From Candidatus Eiseniibacteriota bacterium (GTDB lineage Bacteria; Eisenbacteria; RBG-16-71-46; CAIMUX01): a stretch of DNA of 64,000 nt. The notes under the pieces are model-generated. The model was given only the letters and a program-made list of their open reading frames with translations, had not been told where the DNA came from and searched no databases. The position numbers were made by a program, and so were the translations under genes. Shown piece by piece: positions 26,061 through 35,264 of this stretch (positions within the stretch are counted from its first letter, which is position 1; each line of letters opens with the position of its first letter). The DNA lies in assembly GCA_016712505.1 (NCBI GenBank), contig JADJQY010000001.1:744001-808000 (forward strand), written 5' to 3'.

Positions 26061-29000
26061 CGATCCCTCCCCGTGGGGCAGGGGTTCGGATCGCAACTAG
26101 TGAGTGGTCCCTGCCAGCTCCCGGTACACTCCGACGCGAGCACGCGCGTGCAGAGGCCGCCCGGAGCGCAGCACGCGCCGAGTTGCGGGCAGGGGTTCGG
26201 TTCGCAGACCGTGCCGTCGCCCTGATAGACGCCGTCGGCCGCGGCACAGTTGGCCGGGACGAGCACCGAGCAGCTACTCATGTCGATGCAGCAGGCGCCG
26301 GACACGATCGGGCAGGGGTTCGGCGCGCAGTTGGTGAAGTCTCCCTGGTACTCTCCCTTGCACTCCGGCTCGCTCGCGAGGATGCAGGTCCCATCCGGGG
26401 CACAACAGGCACCGGAGCCGAGGGGACATGGATTCGGATCGCAGGTGGTCGCGTCCCCCTGGTAGTTGCCATCGCAGGCCGCGCGCGTGCTCACCACACA
26501 GGTCCCGCCGCTGAAGCAGCAGGCTCCCTGCGGTTGTGGGCAGGGATTCGGATCGCAGGTGGTGGCGTCTCCCTGGTAGACGCCGTTCGACTCCGCGCAG
26601 TTGGTTCCGGTCTGGATCTCGCACGTGCCGCCGGAGAAGCAGCAGGCGCCGCGGGCGACCTCGCAGGGGTTCGGATCGCAGGCCGAGTTCTCTCCCTGAT
26701 AGACACCGTTGCAGGCGGCGCGGGTGGTCGGCGTGCACTCGCCGTTCAACGCGCAGCAGGCGCCGATCGCGGGGATGCAGGGGTTCGGCTCGCAGTCGCT
26801 GTAGTTTCCCTGGTAGCTGCCGATCGCTTCGGCGCACTGCGCTGCGGTCAGTACCTGGCAGGCGCCGACCTGGTCGGTGCAGCAGGCGCCGGTGGGAGGC
26901 GGGCAGGGATCGGGAGTGCACGAAGTACCGGTTCCCTGGTAGCTCCCGCCGCCGCTTCCGCAGCTACTCTCGGAGATGACGTCGCAGGCGCGCGTCGGGT
27001 AGCAGCAGGCACCGGTCGGGACCGGGCAGGGATTGGGCGCGCAGTCGGTCGCCACCCCCTGAAACACCCCGTCGGTGCAGTCGGCCGAGTTGGTCACGGT
27101 GCACGATCCGTCGAGCGCGCAGCAGGCTCCGGTGGTGGCGGTGCAGGGATTCGGATCGCACTCCACGTTGTCCCCGCGATAGGTGCCACCCGACTGGGCG
27201 CACGCGGTGGAGGTGACCACGGTGCAGATTCCGGCCAGGGAGCAGCAGGCCCCGGTGGCGGTGCCGCAGATGCCGCCGTCGCGTCCCAGGGTGAAGTTGG
27301 CCCCGCTCAGGTTGGTCGTACCGTGGGTGTTGATGGCGTTTGTGCCCGCCGCGCCGCCGCGCCCCGGCGGTGCGCCGCGGCCGCCATCGCCGCCGTTGGC
27401 GCAGTCCTCGAGGAACAGGTTGCCGGAGTTACCGAGCTCGCGCCCGGCTCCACCGAGGCCATCCTCGGCCTCGACCTCCCCGCCTGCTCCTCCATCTCCC
27501 CCGGGAAGAGCGGTCGTGCCGCAATCGTTCCAGCCGAGTCCGCCGCGTCCTCCCTCGATGAAAACCGTCCCGCCGTCTCCGCCCGGTGTGAGGATGGCGC
27601 CGTTGATGCCGGCCACCAACGATGCGCCACCTGCGCCACCCTGTGCGCGTGCCGCCCCGCCTGGCGCCGCATCGGGGAAGGCCTCGGCGCCGTTTCCGCC
27701 CCGTCCCGGCGTGGACAGCGCGGCACCGCCCGCGCCGCCGGCGGTGCCGCCCGCGCCGCTCTCGATGGTGATCGCTCCGGAGACCGCGAGTTCGCCATGC
27801 AGAAAACGTCCGCTGGCTCCGCCGTCTCCCCCGATCGCCTCTGCGCTTCCACCAGCTTGCGCGGCGTCGGTGTCGGCCGCCGCGCCGTCCGCTCCGACCG
27901 CGATCGCCGCCCCCCCTTCACCTCCGCTTCCTATCTCGAGGTGAAGTGCCTGGGTCACCGTGACTCCGTTTGCGGCCTCGAGCACCAGATCTCCTCCGGT
28001 CGCGCCGTTTCCCCCCTGGGCCAGTGCACTACCGGCCAGCGCTTCTCCCGGACGTCCGGCGGCCTCTGCCCGGCCGCCGTTCCCGCCGGCACCGCTGGTC
28101 CAATCGCCTGCCTCGATGGCGATCCGGTCGGAGGCGCGGAGGCGGATGCGTCCTCCGGATGCCCCACTGCCGGCCGCCGATTCGGCCGAAGGGGTCCCCT
28201 GCAGGTCGGTGGCGAGTCCGTCGCCGCCGCTCTGCGCCTGCAAGGTCGACGCCCCGGTGCACTGGATCGCGCCGGTGCAATCGATTTCGATCGACCCACC
28301 CGCCGCGCCGTCTGGTGTCCCGCCCTCTCCGGGGGCCGCGACCGCCGGCAGGATGTTGATCGATGCCGCGGCCAGGGTCACGCCTCCGAGCGCCTCACCC
28401 CAGGCGCGTGCCGGCGAGTCGTCCCGGATCGAGTCCCTGCCGCGCGAATCGCCGCCGCGCGAATCGCCGCCGCGCGAATCGCTGCCGCGCGAATCGCTGC
28501 CGCGCGAATCGCTGCCGCGGGAATCACTGCCGCGCGAATCGCGGCGGCGTGGATCTCCGCGAAGCGGGGTGGTCGGGAGTGAGGTGGTGCGAAAGAGGCC
28601 GGCAGTCAAGGTCGAGTCGTTCTGAATCCGGATCGAGCCGCTCGAACTGAGTGAGCCCCCGGCCACGGTCACGCCGCGATGACCGAGGATCAGGATGCCG
28701 GCGGCGGAACGAGGCGCCAGGCGGCCGGTTTCGGCGTTCCGGATCGCGCCCGAGACCGTGACCGTGCTGTCGCCGTGGAGCGTCAAGGCCGCGCTCGGAG
28801 GGCCTACGATCGAGCCGTTGACCAGCACCCGTCCGCGCGCGCGGAGGATCAGGTCGTCGGAAGCGGTGACCGTCACCCCGGCCGGAACGGTCACGCGATC
28901 GAAGACCCAGCGACCGACCAGCGTGGTGTCCGCGGTCGGGGAGAAGTTCGAGCGCGGAGGGGTGGGTGTGGGCTGGACCGTGTCGTCCCCGCATCCGGAT

Positions 29001-29074
29001 CCGAGCCAGGCGGCGAGCGCTGGGGCGCCGAACAGAACGAAGAACCGAGCAGGAAGCAGACAATCGCGTCTCAT
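26057..29074 (-). CDS. Large lipoprotein with Gly-rich and ten six-cysteine repeats
   Basis: 1005 residues, GGAGGG before the ATG. A signal peptide ends at lipobox LGSGC (Cys 28). Next come a beta-helical N-terminal part (VTVPAGVTVTASDDLILRAR), a DSRGS repeat (15-bp DNA repeat), and a long Gly/Ala-rich stretch with GGDGGAGG patterns. From about residue 605 there are ten tandem repeats of about 38 residues, consensus GACC...G.C......C...G.YQG....C.PNPC, six cysteines each, apparently forming small disulfide knots. Such repeats occur in surface proteins of Eisenbacteria-like and planctomycete genomes; function is unknown. The stop overlaps the GTG of an ABC ATPase gene, so the lipoprotein and transporter are produced together. 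Confidence 0.85.
28439..28543. repeat. 15-bp tandem repeat, seven copies, inside the Cys-rich lipoprotein gene
   Basis: Unit GCCGCGCGAATCGCC with small changes, in frame with the gene. It encodes a five-residue DSRGS/DSRGG motif. Copy-number change would alter a hydrophilic, exposed linker by five residues at a time. Confidence 0.9.
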
Positions 29075-29219
29075 TTGGCACCCTCCGGAGGCTCCGACCG
29101 AATCGGCGCAGGATCGCCGCGGCCCGGACCGACTCTAGAACAGCCCGGGCCGGACGAGAACCTCCGATTGATGCAGACGGGTTTTGACACTGCCCCCCCG
29201 CATCGCGAAAATCCCCGGC

Positions 29220-32200
29220 ATGAACAACCAATACTTCCGCTTTCCCACGATCGCCGGCGACACCATCGTGTTCGTCAGCGAGGATGATCTCTGGAGTGTG
29301 TCGGCATCGGGCGGCATCGCGCGCCGTCTGACCGACAACCTCGGACTCTGCGCGCGTCCCGTGCTCTCGCGGGATGGCAAGTGGCTCGCCTGGACCGGTA
29401 CCGAAGAGGGACACGGCGAGGTCTACGTCATGCCGGCATCGGGAGGCACCGCGCGCCGCCTCACCTGGCTCGGCTGCGACGTCCTGACCCTGCGCTTCAC
29501 TACCGACAACCGCGGGATCGAGTTTGCCTCGAACGTGGGGCAGCCGTTCCTCAAGCCGATGCGCCTCTACACGGTCGATCGCGACGGGGGACCGGTGCAG
29601 CAAACTCCGGTCGGCCCCGCCGAGGCGATCGCGCGCGGACCGCGCAACGCCTGCGTGATCGGTCGAGCGATGGGGGACCCGGCCCGCTGGAAACGTTACA
29701 AGGGGGGCACGGCCGGGGACCTCTGGATCGACCGCAAGGGGGATGGCGAGTTCCAACGCCTGATCCAGCTCGAGGGCAACCTCGCCTCACCGATGTGGCT
29801 GGGGGATCGCATCTGGTTCGTGAGCGATCACGAAGGGGTCGGCAACATCTACTCGTGTCTGCCGGACGGAAGCGGCCTCCGCCGGGAAACGAAGCACGAC
29901 GACTTCTACGCGCGCTTCCCCCAGACCGACGGACGCCGGATCGTCTACCAGTGCGGCGCCGATCTCTGGATCCTCGACCCGAAGACCCGCCGCGCGAAGA
30001 AACTCGCGATCGACTGCGGCTCCCCGCGGGCGCAGTTGCAGCGGAAGTTCGTGCCGGCCGACGCGCACCTGGAGCATGCGACGGTGCACCCCGCGTCCCA
30101 CTCCGTTCTGGTCACCGCTCGGGGCAAGAGCTTCGCCCTGGGATTCTGGGAGGGACCGGTCCGGCGCATCGGCGACGCGGACAACGCGCGCTATCGCTTC
30201 ACCCGCTGGTTGCGCGACGGCGAGGGCTGCCTGACCGTGACCGACGCCCACGGGGATGAGGCGATCGAGATCCATCGGCCGGGGAAGGCGCTGCAGTTGG
30301 TGACCAAGGGGCAGGATCTGGGCCGGATTCTCGATCTGGCACTTTCCCCCACCGGGGACGAGGTCGCCTTCACCAACCATCGTTTCGAGCTGTTCCATCT
30401 CGACCTCGGCAAGGGAAAGCTCCGTCGTCTCGATCAGTCGCGCTTCGAGCGGATCGGCGGGTTTTCCTGGTCGGCCGACGGTCGCTGGATCGCCTACGGC
30501 TGTCCGACCTCGGAATCGACCTCGCAGATCCGGATCGTCGACGTGAAGTCCGGCAAGGTGCAGGAGGCGACGCGTCCTGATTTCCGGGACTACTCGCCCT
30601 CCTTCGACCCGGAGGGGAAGTACCTCTACTTCCTGTCGTACCGGGTGCTCGATCCGGTCTACGACGCGCTCTACTTCGACCTCGGCTTCCCGCGCGGGAC
30701 GCGTCCCTATCTGCTGACCTTGCGGGCGGAGGTGACGAATCCGTTCGTGCTGCAGCCGAAGCCGTTCGTCGATCAACAGCGGCGGGCGGGGGATCAGGCG
30801 AAGCCGACGGGCGACGCCAAGGCGGCGAAGGAGCAGAAGGATCCGCGCAAGTTCGAGATCGACTTCGAGGGACTGTCGGGTCGGATCGTGGCCTTCCCGG
30901 TGGCCGAAGGGAAGTACGATCAGATCGTGGCCCTGCGAGGAAAGGTTCTCTATACCAATTTCCCGGTCGAGGGGAGCCTGGGGACCAACTGGTCCTCCGG
31001 CGGGGAACCTCCGGCCAAGGGAACGCTCGAGCTCTGGGACTTCACCAAGAATCAGTCCGAGACCTGGATGAACGGAATCACCGACGTGACCGTGGCGCCC
31101 GACTTGCGCACGCTGCTGGTGCGGGTGGGGAACCGGTTGCGGGTGGTCAACACCGAGGACAAACCGAAGGAGAATGCCACCGGAACCACGCGCGAGTCCG
31201 GCTGGCTCGATCTGTCCCGCATCCGCCTCGCCGTGGTGCCGGTCGCGGAGTGGGAGCAGATGTTCCGCGAGACCTGGCGCCTGCAGCGTGATCACTTCTG
31301 GCGTGCGGATATGTCCGGCGTGAACTGGGACAAGGTGTACAAGCAGTACCGCCCGCTCCTCGAGCGCGTCGGCGCACGGAGCGAGCTCTCGGATCTCATC
31401 TGGGAGGTGCAGGGGGAACTCGGAACCTCGCACTGCTACGAGATGGGTGGGGACTACCGCGGCTGGCCGCACTATCGCCAAGGATTCCTCGGCGCGGATC
31501 TCGAGTGCGGCAAGGACGGGAAGTGGCGCATCACCCACGTAGTGAGGGGTGATTCCTGGGATCCCGATCGGGACTCCCCGCTGGCTCGTCCGGGGGTCAA
31601 CGCCAAGGCGGGCGAGGCGATCGTGGCGGTGGATGGCGTGGCGGTCGGGGACCGCTCCCCTGCGGCGTTGCTGGTGCACCGGGCCGGACAGGAGGTGGCG
31701 CTCGACCTCGAGGACGCCAAGGGGAAGCGACGCACGGTCGTGGTCCGCGCGCTGAAGGAGGAGTTCTCGCTCCGCTACCGCGCCTGGGTCGAGGGAAACC
31801 GGGAGTGGGTGCATACCCACTCGAAGGGCCAGGTCGGCTACGTGCATGTTCCCAACATGGGACCGATCGGCTACTCCGAGTTTCACCGGTATTACCTGGC
31901 GGAGGTGAGCTGTCCCGCGTTGCTCATCGATGTGCGCAACAACGGCGGCGGGCATGTTTCGCAGCTCCTGCTCGAGAAGCTGGCCCGGCGTCGCCTCGGC
32001 TACGATCTCCAGCGGTGGGGGCAACCGCTCTCCTACCCGATGCACGCTCCAGCCGGTCCGCTCGTGGCTCTGACCAATGAGTATGCCGGTTCCGACGGAG
32101 ACATCTTCAGCCACTGCTTCAAGCTGATGAAGCTCGGTCCGCTGATGGGCAAACGCACCTGGGGCGGCGTGGTCGGGATCTGGCCGCGCCATCCGCTGGT

Positions 32201-32429
32201 CGATGGAACGGTCACGACCCAGCCGGAGTTCTCGTTCTGGTTCCACGACGTCGGCTATGGCGTGGAGAACTACGGCACCGACCCCGACATCGAGGTCGAG
32301 AACCGGCCGCAGGACGTCGTGGCCGGGCGCGACGCGCAGCTCGAGCGGGCAACCGCGGAGCTGCTGCGGATGCTGAAGGAGAACCCGGTCGCGCTACCGG
32401 AGTTCGACCGCAAGAAGAAGCGGAAGTAA
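29220..32429 (+). CDS. Tricorn protease homologue (S41-type), no signal peptide
   Basis: 1069 residues. An N-terminal beta-propeller (about 1-310; FVSEDDLWSVSASGG, LAWTGTEEGHGEVYVMPASGG) and a second propeller (about 320-650; SYSPSFDPEGKYLYFLSYR region) gate a C-terminal protease with C1, PDZ and C2 parts. Catalytic landmarks: GTSHCYEMGGD (Ser-His), NNGGGHVSQLL, the nucleophile Ser in YAGSDGDIFSH, and the Glu in GVENYGTDPDIEVENRPQ. Tricorn trims peptides released by the proteasome or other proteases. With no signal peptide it should be cytosolic. No clear ribosome site precedes the ATG, and TTG at 29184 is an alternative start. A paralogue with a signal peptide starts at 35265. Confidence 0.93.
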   Translation: MNNQYFRFPTIAGDTIVFVSEDDLWSVSASGGIARRLTDNLGLCARPVLSRDGKWLAWTGTEEGHGEVYVMPASGGTARRLTWLGCDVLTLRFTTDNRGIEFASNVGQPFLKPMRLYTVDRDGGPVQQTPVGPAEAIARGPRNACVIGRAMGDPARWKRYKGGTAGDLWIDRKGDGEFQRLIQLEGNLASPMWLGDRIWFVSDHEGVGNIYSCLPDGSGLRRETKHDDFYARFPQTDGRRIVYQCGADLWILDPKTRRAKKLAIDCGSPRAQLQRKFVPADAHLEHATVHPASHSVLVTARGKSFALGFWEGPVRRIGDADNARYRFTRWLRDGEGCLTVTDAHGDEAIEIHRPGKALQLVTKGQDLGRILDLALSPTGDEVAFTNHRFELFHLDLGKGKLRRLDQSRFERIGGFSWSADGRWIAYGCPTSESTSQIRIVDVKSGKVQEATRPDFRDYSPSFDPEGKYLYFLSYRVLDPVYDALYFDLGFPRGTRPYLLTLRAEVTNPFVLQPKPFVDQQRRAGDQAKPTGDAKAAKEQKDPRKFEIDFEGLSGRIVAFPVAEGKYDQIVALRGKVLYTNFPVEGSLGTNWSSGGEPPAKGTLELWDFTKNQSETWMNGITDVTVAPDLRTLLVRVGNRLRVVNTEDKPKENATGTTRESGWLDLSRIRLAVVPVAEWEQMFRETWRLQRDHFWRADMSGVNWDKVYKQYRPLLERVGARSELSDLIWEVQGELGTSHCYEMGGDYRGWPHYRQGFLGADLECGKDGKWRITHVVRGDSWDPDRDSPLARPGVNAKAGEAIVAVDGVAVGDRSPAALLVHRAGQEVALDLEDAKGKRRTVVVRALKEEFSLRYRAWVEGNREWVHTHSKGQVGYVHVPNMGPIGYSEFHRYYLAEVSCPALLIDVRNNGGGHVSQLLLEKLARRRLGYDLQRWGQPLSYPMHAPAGPLVALTNEYAGSDGDIFSHCFKLMKLGPLMGKRTWGGVVGIWPRHPLVDGTVTTQPEFSFWFHDVGYGVENYGTDPDIEVENRPQDVVAGRDAQLERATAELLRMLKENPVALPEFDRKKKRK

Positions 32430-32439
32430 CGATCCAACG

Positions 32440-32468
32440 GCTCCCGACCCGCGTGCCGGGTCGGGAGC
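32440..32468. terminator. Hairpin between convergent genes
   Basis: Perfect 12-bp arms GCTCCCGACCCG and CGGGTCGGGAGC around a five-base loop, ten bases after the Tricorn stop and before the end of the leftward propeller gene. No T-tract. Confidence 0.6.
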
Positions 32469-32519
32469 GCTACACCTGCACGCCATTCGACCTGACGGAG
32501 CGGAACGCCGGGTCGGTGA

Positions 32520-35090
32520 TCAGTGCAAGAGGAGAACGGTTCGAGTGACGCGCTGTTCGCCTCGTTCCGCCCGCAGGAAATAGACTCCGTTCGAGACTTG
32601 CCCCTCCGCGCGCGAGCCGCTCCAGCGCGCCACCGCGTCGCCGCCGGGCCCCGAGGTTGTCGGCAGCACGGCGATCCGCCTTCCTCCGAGGTCGAAGAGG
32701 GAGAGGACGACATGGCCTACTCCGCCACCTTCGACCACGATCGGCGCGCCTGGACGGAGCGGATTCGGTGCACGCAGGACGAGCCGGTCGAGAGCGGCAG
32801 CGTCCTCGACGGCTGTGCTCACCCCGCACCCGACGTCATGGGCACCGATTCGACCGCAGACCGGCTGCTCGGTCGGCGCACAGGGGGAGTCGGCCATGAG
32901 CGTGTAATCCCCGAAGGTCGGATTGCAGAATCGCGGGTCTTCCGAGAGGTTGCCTTCGGAGCCGGTGGGGTCCGGCAGGCCGACCCAGTTCCCGCCGAGG
33001 TTCCCCCAGACGTCATTGCAGGAGGCAAAGACCGCGCTCGCTCCCGCGAGCTTCGTGACTCCGACCTGATTGCCGCAGAGGATGTTCCGTGCCAGGTCGA
33101 CGTAGGCGTTCGAGCCGCCGACCAGGATGGCACTCCCCGTGCAGTCCACGATGGTGTTCTCCGACGCCGAACCGGAGGAGCCCGAGTGAGCGGTGATGCC
33201 GACCGTTCCCCCCACGATCAGGTTCCTGCTGATCGACCATCCCATGCCATCGCGTACCACGATTCCGCGCGCGTTCTGGAGCTGGTTCTCCTGGACCGTG
33301 GCGTTGAAGTAAGGGGCGATGGTCAGCGTCCCTGCCTCCTCCAGGCGGTTCCGGACGATCACGAGGTCGTCCCCGTCCACCAGCGCTGCCGCGCCCGTCC
33401 CCAGGAAGCTGGACTCCCGAAGCGCGACATAGTCGCTGGCGGACACGAAGAGCGAACATGCTTCGAAGGTCGAATGCGCCACCTCCGCGTGTTGCTCGCA
33501 CAGGGCCGACACCAGTCCCCCCGAAGCGTGCACTCCGTCGACCAACAAGCCCACGTTCGCGCCGTCGTAGCGCAAGTCCGCTCCCGCTTCGACCGATGAG
33601 CCGCGAAGCGCGAGCTGGTCGTTGTTCGGGTAGCCCGTGCCGTTCGCGGTGAGTGGGGATTGGAAGTCGCACTGTTCGAGCGCAATCCAGCCCACGATCT
33701 CGGTCACGCTGACCGCGTTCGTCATGGACACGCCGCGCACCAGGACTCGCTCGCCTGGAGGGGCCGTGCCACCGAGCCAGGTCAGGGAATGAAGGATCGG
33801 CGGCTCCGGTGCACCCAGACCCAGGAGATGGAGCCACTTTCCGCGAACGGTCAGGGGATCGGGATACACCCCGGGCAAGATCGACAGCGTGTCCCCGTCC
33901 GCGGCCGCATCCAATCCCGATTGCAGGGTCGGAAAGTCGCCGCTGCCTCCCGGATCGATGACATACCCGATTCTCGGGGTTGGATCGTCCAGCCAGCGCG
34001 CGATCCGAGACGATGGCTTTGCTCCCGCCGCGGTGAAAACCCCACCCACGTAGAGTGCGTCATCCTCCTGTCGAAGGGCTGCCACGGTCCCGTCCAGCCC
34101 CGTCCCCAAGGAGGACCAGGTGCCTCCATCCCACCGCGCAATCCGGCTCGCCGATCCACCGCCGGCCACGGAGAACTTCCCGGCGACGATCAGGTTCTTG
34201 CGGTAAGGGGCGAGAGCGAACACCTCCTCATTCACCCCGGACCCAAGCGAGCTCCAGGTCGTGCCGTCGAAGCGCGCCACGTTGAGGGCCGCGGCGCTCC
34301 CCGCGGTCGTGAACCGGCCCGCGGCGATCAGGTCCCCCTGGTGAACGGCGAGCGATCGCACGCGACCATTCGTGCCTCCGCCCAGGGCCTCCCATGTCGT
34401 CCCGTTCCGTACAGCGACGTTCGGCGCACCGACTCCGTCCACGGCGTCGAAGATTCCGCCTGCGATCAGCAGGCCGTCCCACACCGCCAGGGCCTCGATC
34501 CGGTCATCGAATGCGCCGAGTGAGGTCCAGTTCGCGCCGTCCCAGCGCGCGATCCGACCGGTGGCCACCGGACCGGCGTGGGTGAACGCCCCCGCGGCGA
34601 CGAGCGTACCTTCGTAGACCACCAGCGCCTTGACGTAGCCGTCGAAGCCGGTGCCGACCTGCTCCCAGACGGGCCCGGTCCACCGAGCCACATAGTTCAC
34701 CGGGGTGGTCCCGCTGTGGGTGAAGTAGCCACCCGCGTAGAGGGTTCCGTCGTGCAGCACGAACGCGAGCGGTGCGGCGTCGAAGCCCTGGCCGAATGTC
34801 GACCAGTTTGAACCGCTCCATCGAGCCACCCGCAGGGCCGGGGCGAATCCCGCGGAGGAGAAGTCTCCTCCCGCGATCAGGTCGGTGCCGAAGGAGCCGA
34901 GAGCAGTGACCTGTGCGAACGAGGGGTCGCTCACCCCTTGTCCGCTGGGTGGAGCGGCGAATCCTCCCCACCAGTTGTCGTCCGGGGTCGCCTGGGCGGC
35001 CAGAGGGGTCAGCGTGAAGGATGCGACCAGGACCAACGCGACGCGCGGAACTCGTGGCAAGGGGCGGTGGGCAGATCGCTGCAGCATCAT
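32520..35090 (-). CDS. Secreted propeller / beta-helix protein with FlgD-like C-terminal tail
   Basis: 856 residues with a signal peptide (about 1-35, ending AAQATPDD). Residues 50-370 hold seven or eight repeats of the form IARWDG.TWSSLG.G.....V.AL..Y...LIAAG.FT.AG, each of about 45 residues, probably a beta-propeller. Residues 385-760 form a right-handed parallel beta-helix that opens with GSGDFPTLQSGLDAAADGDT, as in DUF1565-type proteins. The last 80 residues match the FlgD Ig-like domain (SLFDLGGRRIAVL, NGVYFLRAE), which serves as a surface-sorting tail in related phyla. No enzyme motif is seen; a surface or adhesin-like role is inferred. It lies between the two Tricorn genes. Confidence 0.85.
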   Translation of the reverse strand: MMLQRSAHRPLPRVPRVALVLVASFTLTPLAAQATPDDNWWGGFAAPPSGQGVSDPSFAQVTALGSFGTDLIAGGDFSSAGFAPALRVARWSGSNWSTFGQGFDAAPLAFVLHDGTLYAGGYFTHSGTTPVNYVARWTGPVWEQVGTGFDGYVKALVVYEGTLVAAGAFTHAGPVATGRIARWDGANWTSLGAFDDRIEALAVWDGLLIAGGIFDAVDGVGAPNVAVRNGTTWEALGGGTNGRVRSLAVHQGDLIAAGRFTTAGSAAALNVARFDGTTWSSLGSGVNEEVFALAPYRKNLIVAGKFSVAGGGSASRIARWDGGTWSSLGTGLDGTVAALRQEDDALYVGGVFTAAGAKPSSRIARWLDDPTPRIGYVIDPGGSGDFPTLQSGLDAAADGDTLSILPGVYPDPLTVRGKWLHLLGLGAPEPPILHSLTWLGGTAPPGERVLVRGVSMTNAVSVTEIVGWIALEQCDFQSPLTANGTGYPNNDQLALRGSSVEAGADLRYDGANVGLLVDGVHASGGLVSALCEQHAEVAHSTFEACSLFVSASDYVALRESSFLGTGAAALVDGDDLVIVRNRLEEAGTLTIAPYFNATVQENQLQNARGIVVRDGMGWSISRNLIVGGTVGITAHSGSSGSASENTIVDCTGSAILVGGSNAYVDLARNILCGNQVGVTKLAGASAVFASCNDVWGNLGGNWVGLPDPTGSEGNLSEDPRFCNPTFGDYTLMADSPCAPTEQPVCGRIGAHDVGCGVSTAVEDAAALDRLVLRAPNPLRPGAPIVVEGGGVGHVVLSLFDLGGRRIAVLPTTSGPGGDAVARWSGSRAEGQVSNGVYFLRAERGEQRVTRTVLLLH

Positions 35091-35264
35091 CGGTCACTCG
35101 CTTCTGCGTGAGGCACTCACGGTCCGAGGGGGTGCGGCAGCGCGCCCGGAGGACCGGAACTTCCAGGAACGGCACGATGATACTCCCGATCCGAGGGAGC
35201 GTGGGTCATGATACTCTCCGCCCGCCGCGCTATCACCACCGGCCCGCGCAAGGGGAGATCGACC

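Noticed and set aside
29787..32246. An 819-codon open frame antisense to the first Tricorn gene
   Set aside because: The plus strand carries a clear protease with conserved motifs along its full length. The antisense frame is a by-product of high GC content and shows no domain or ribosome site.
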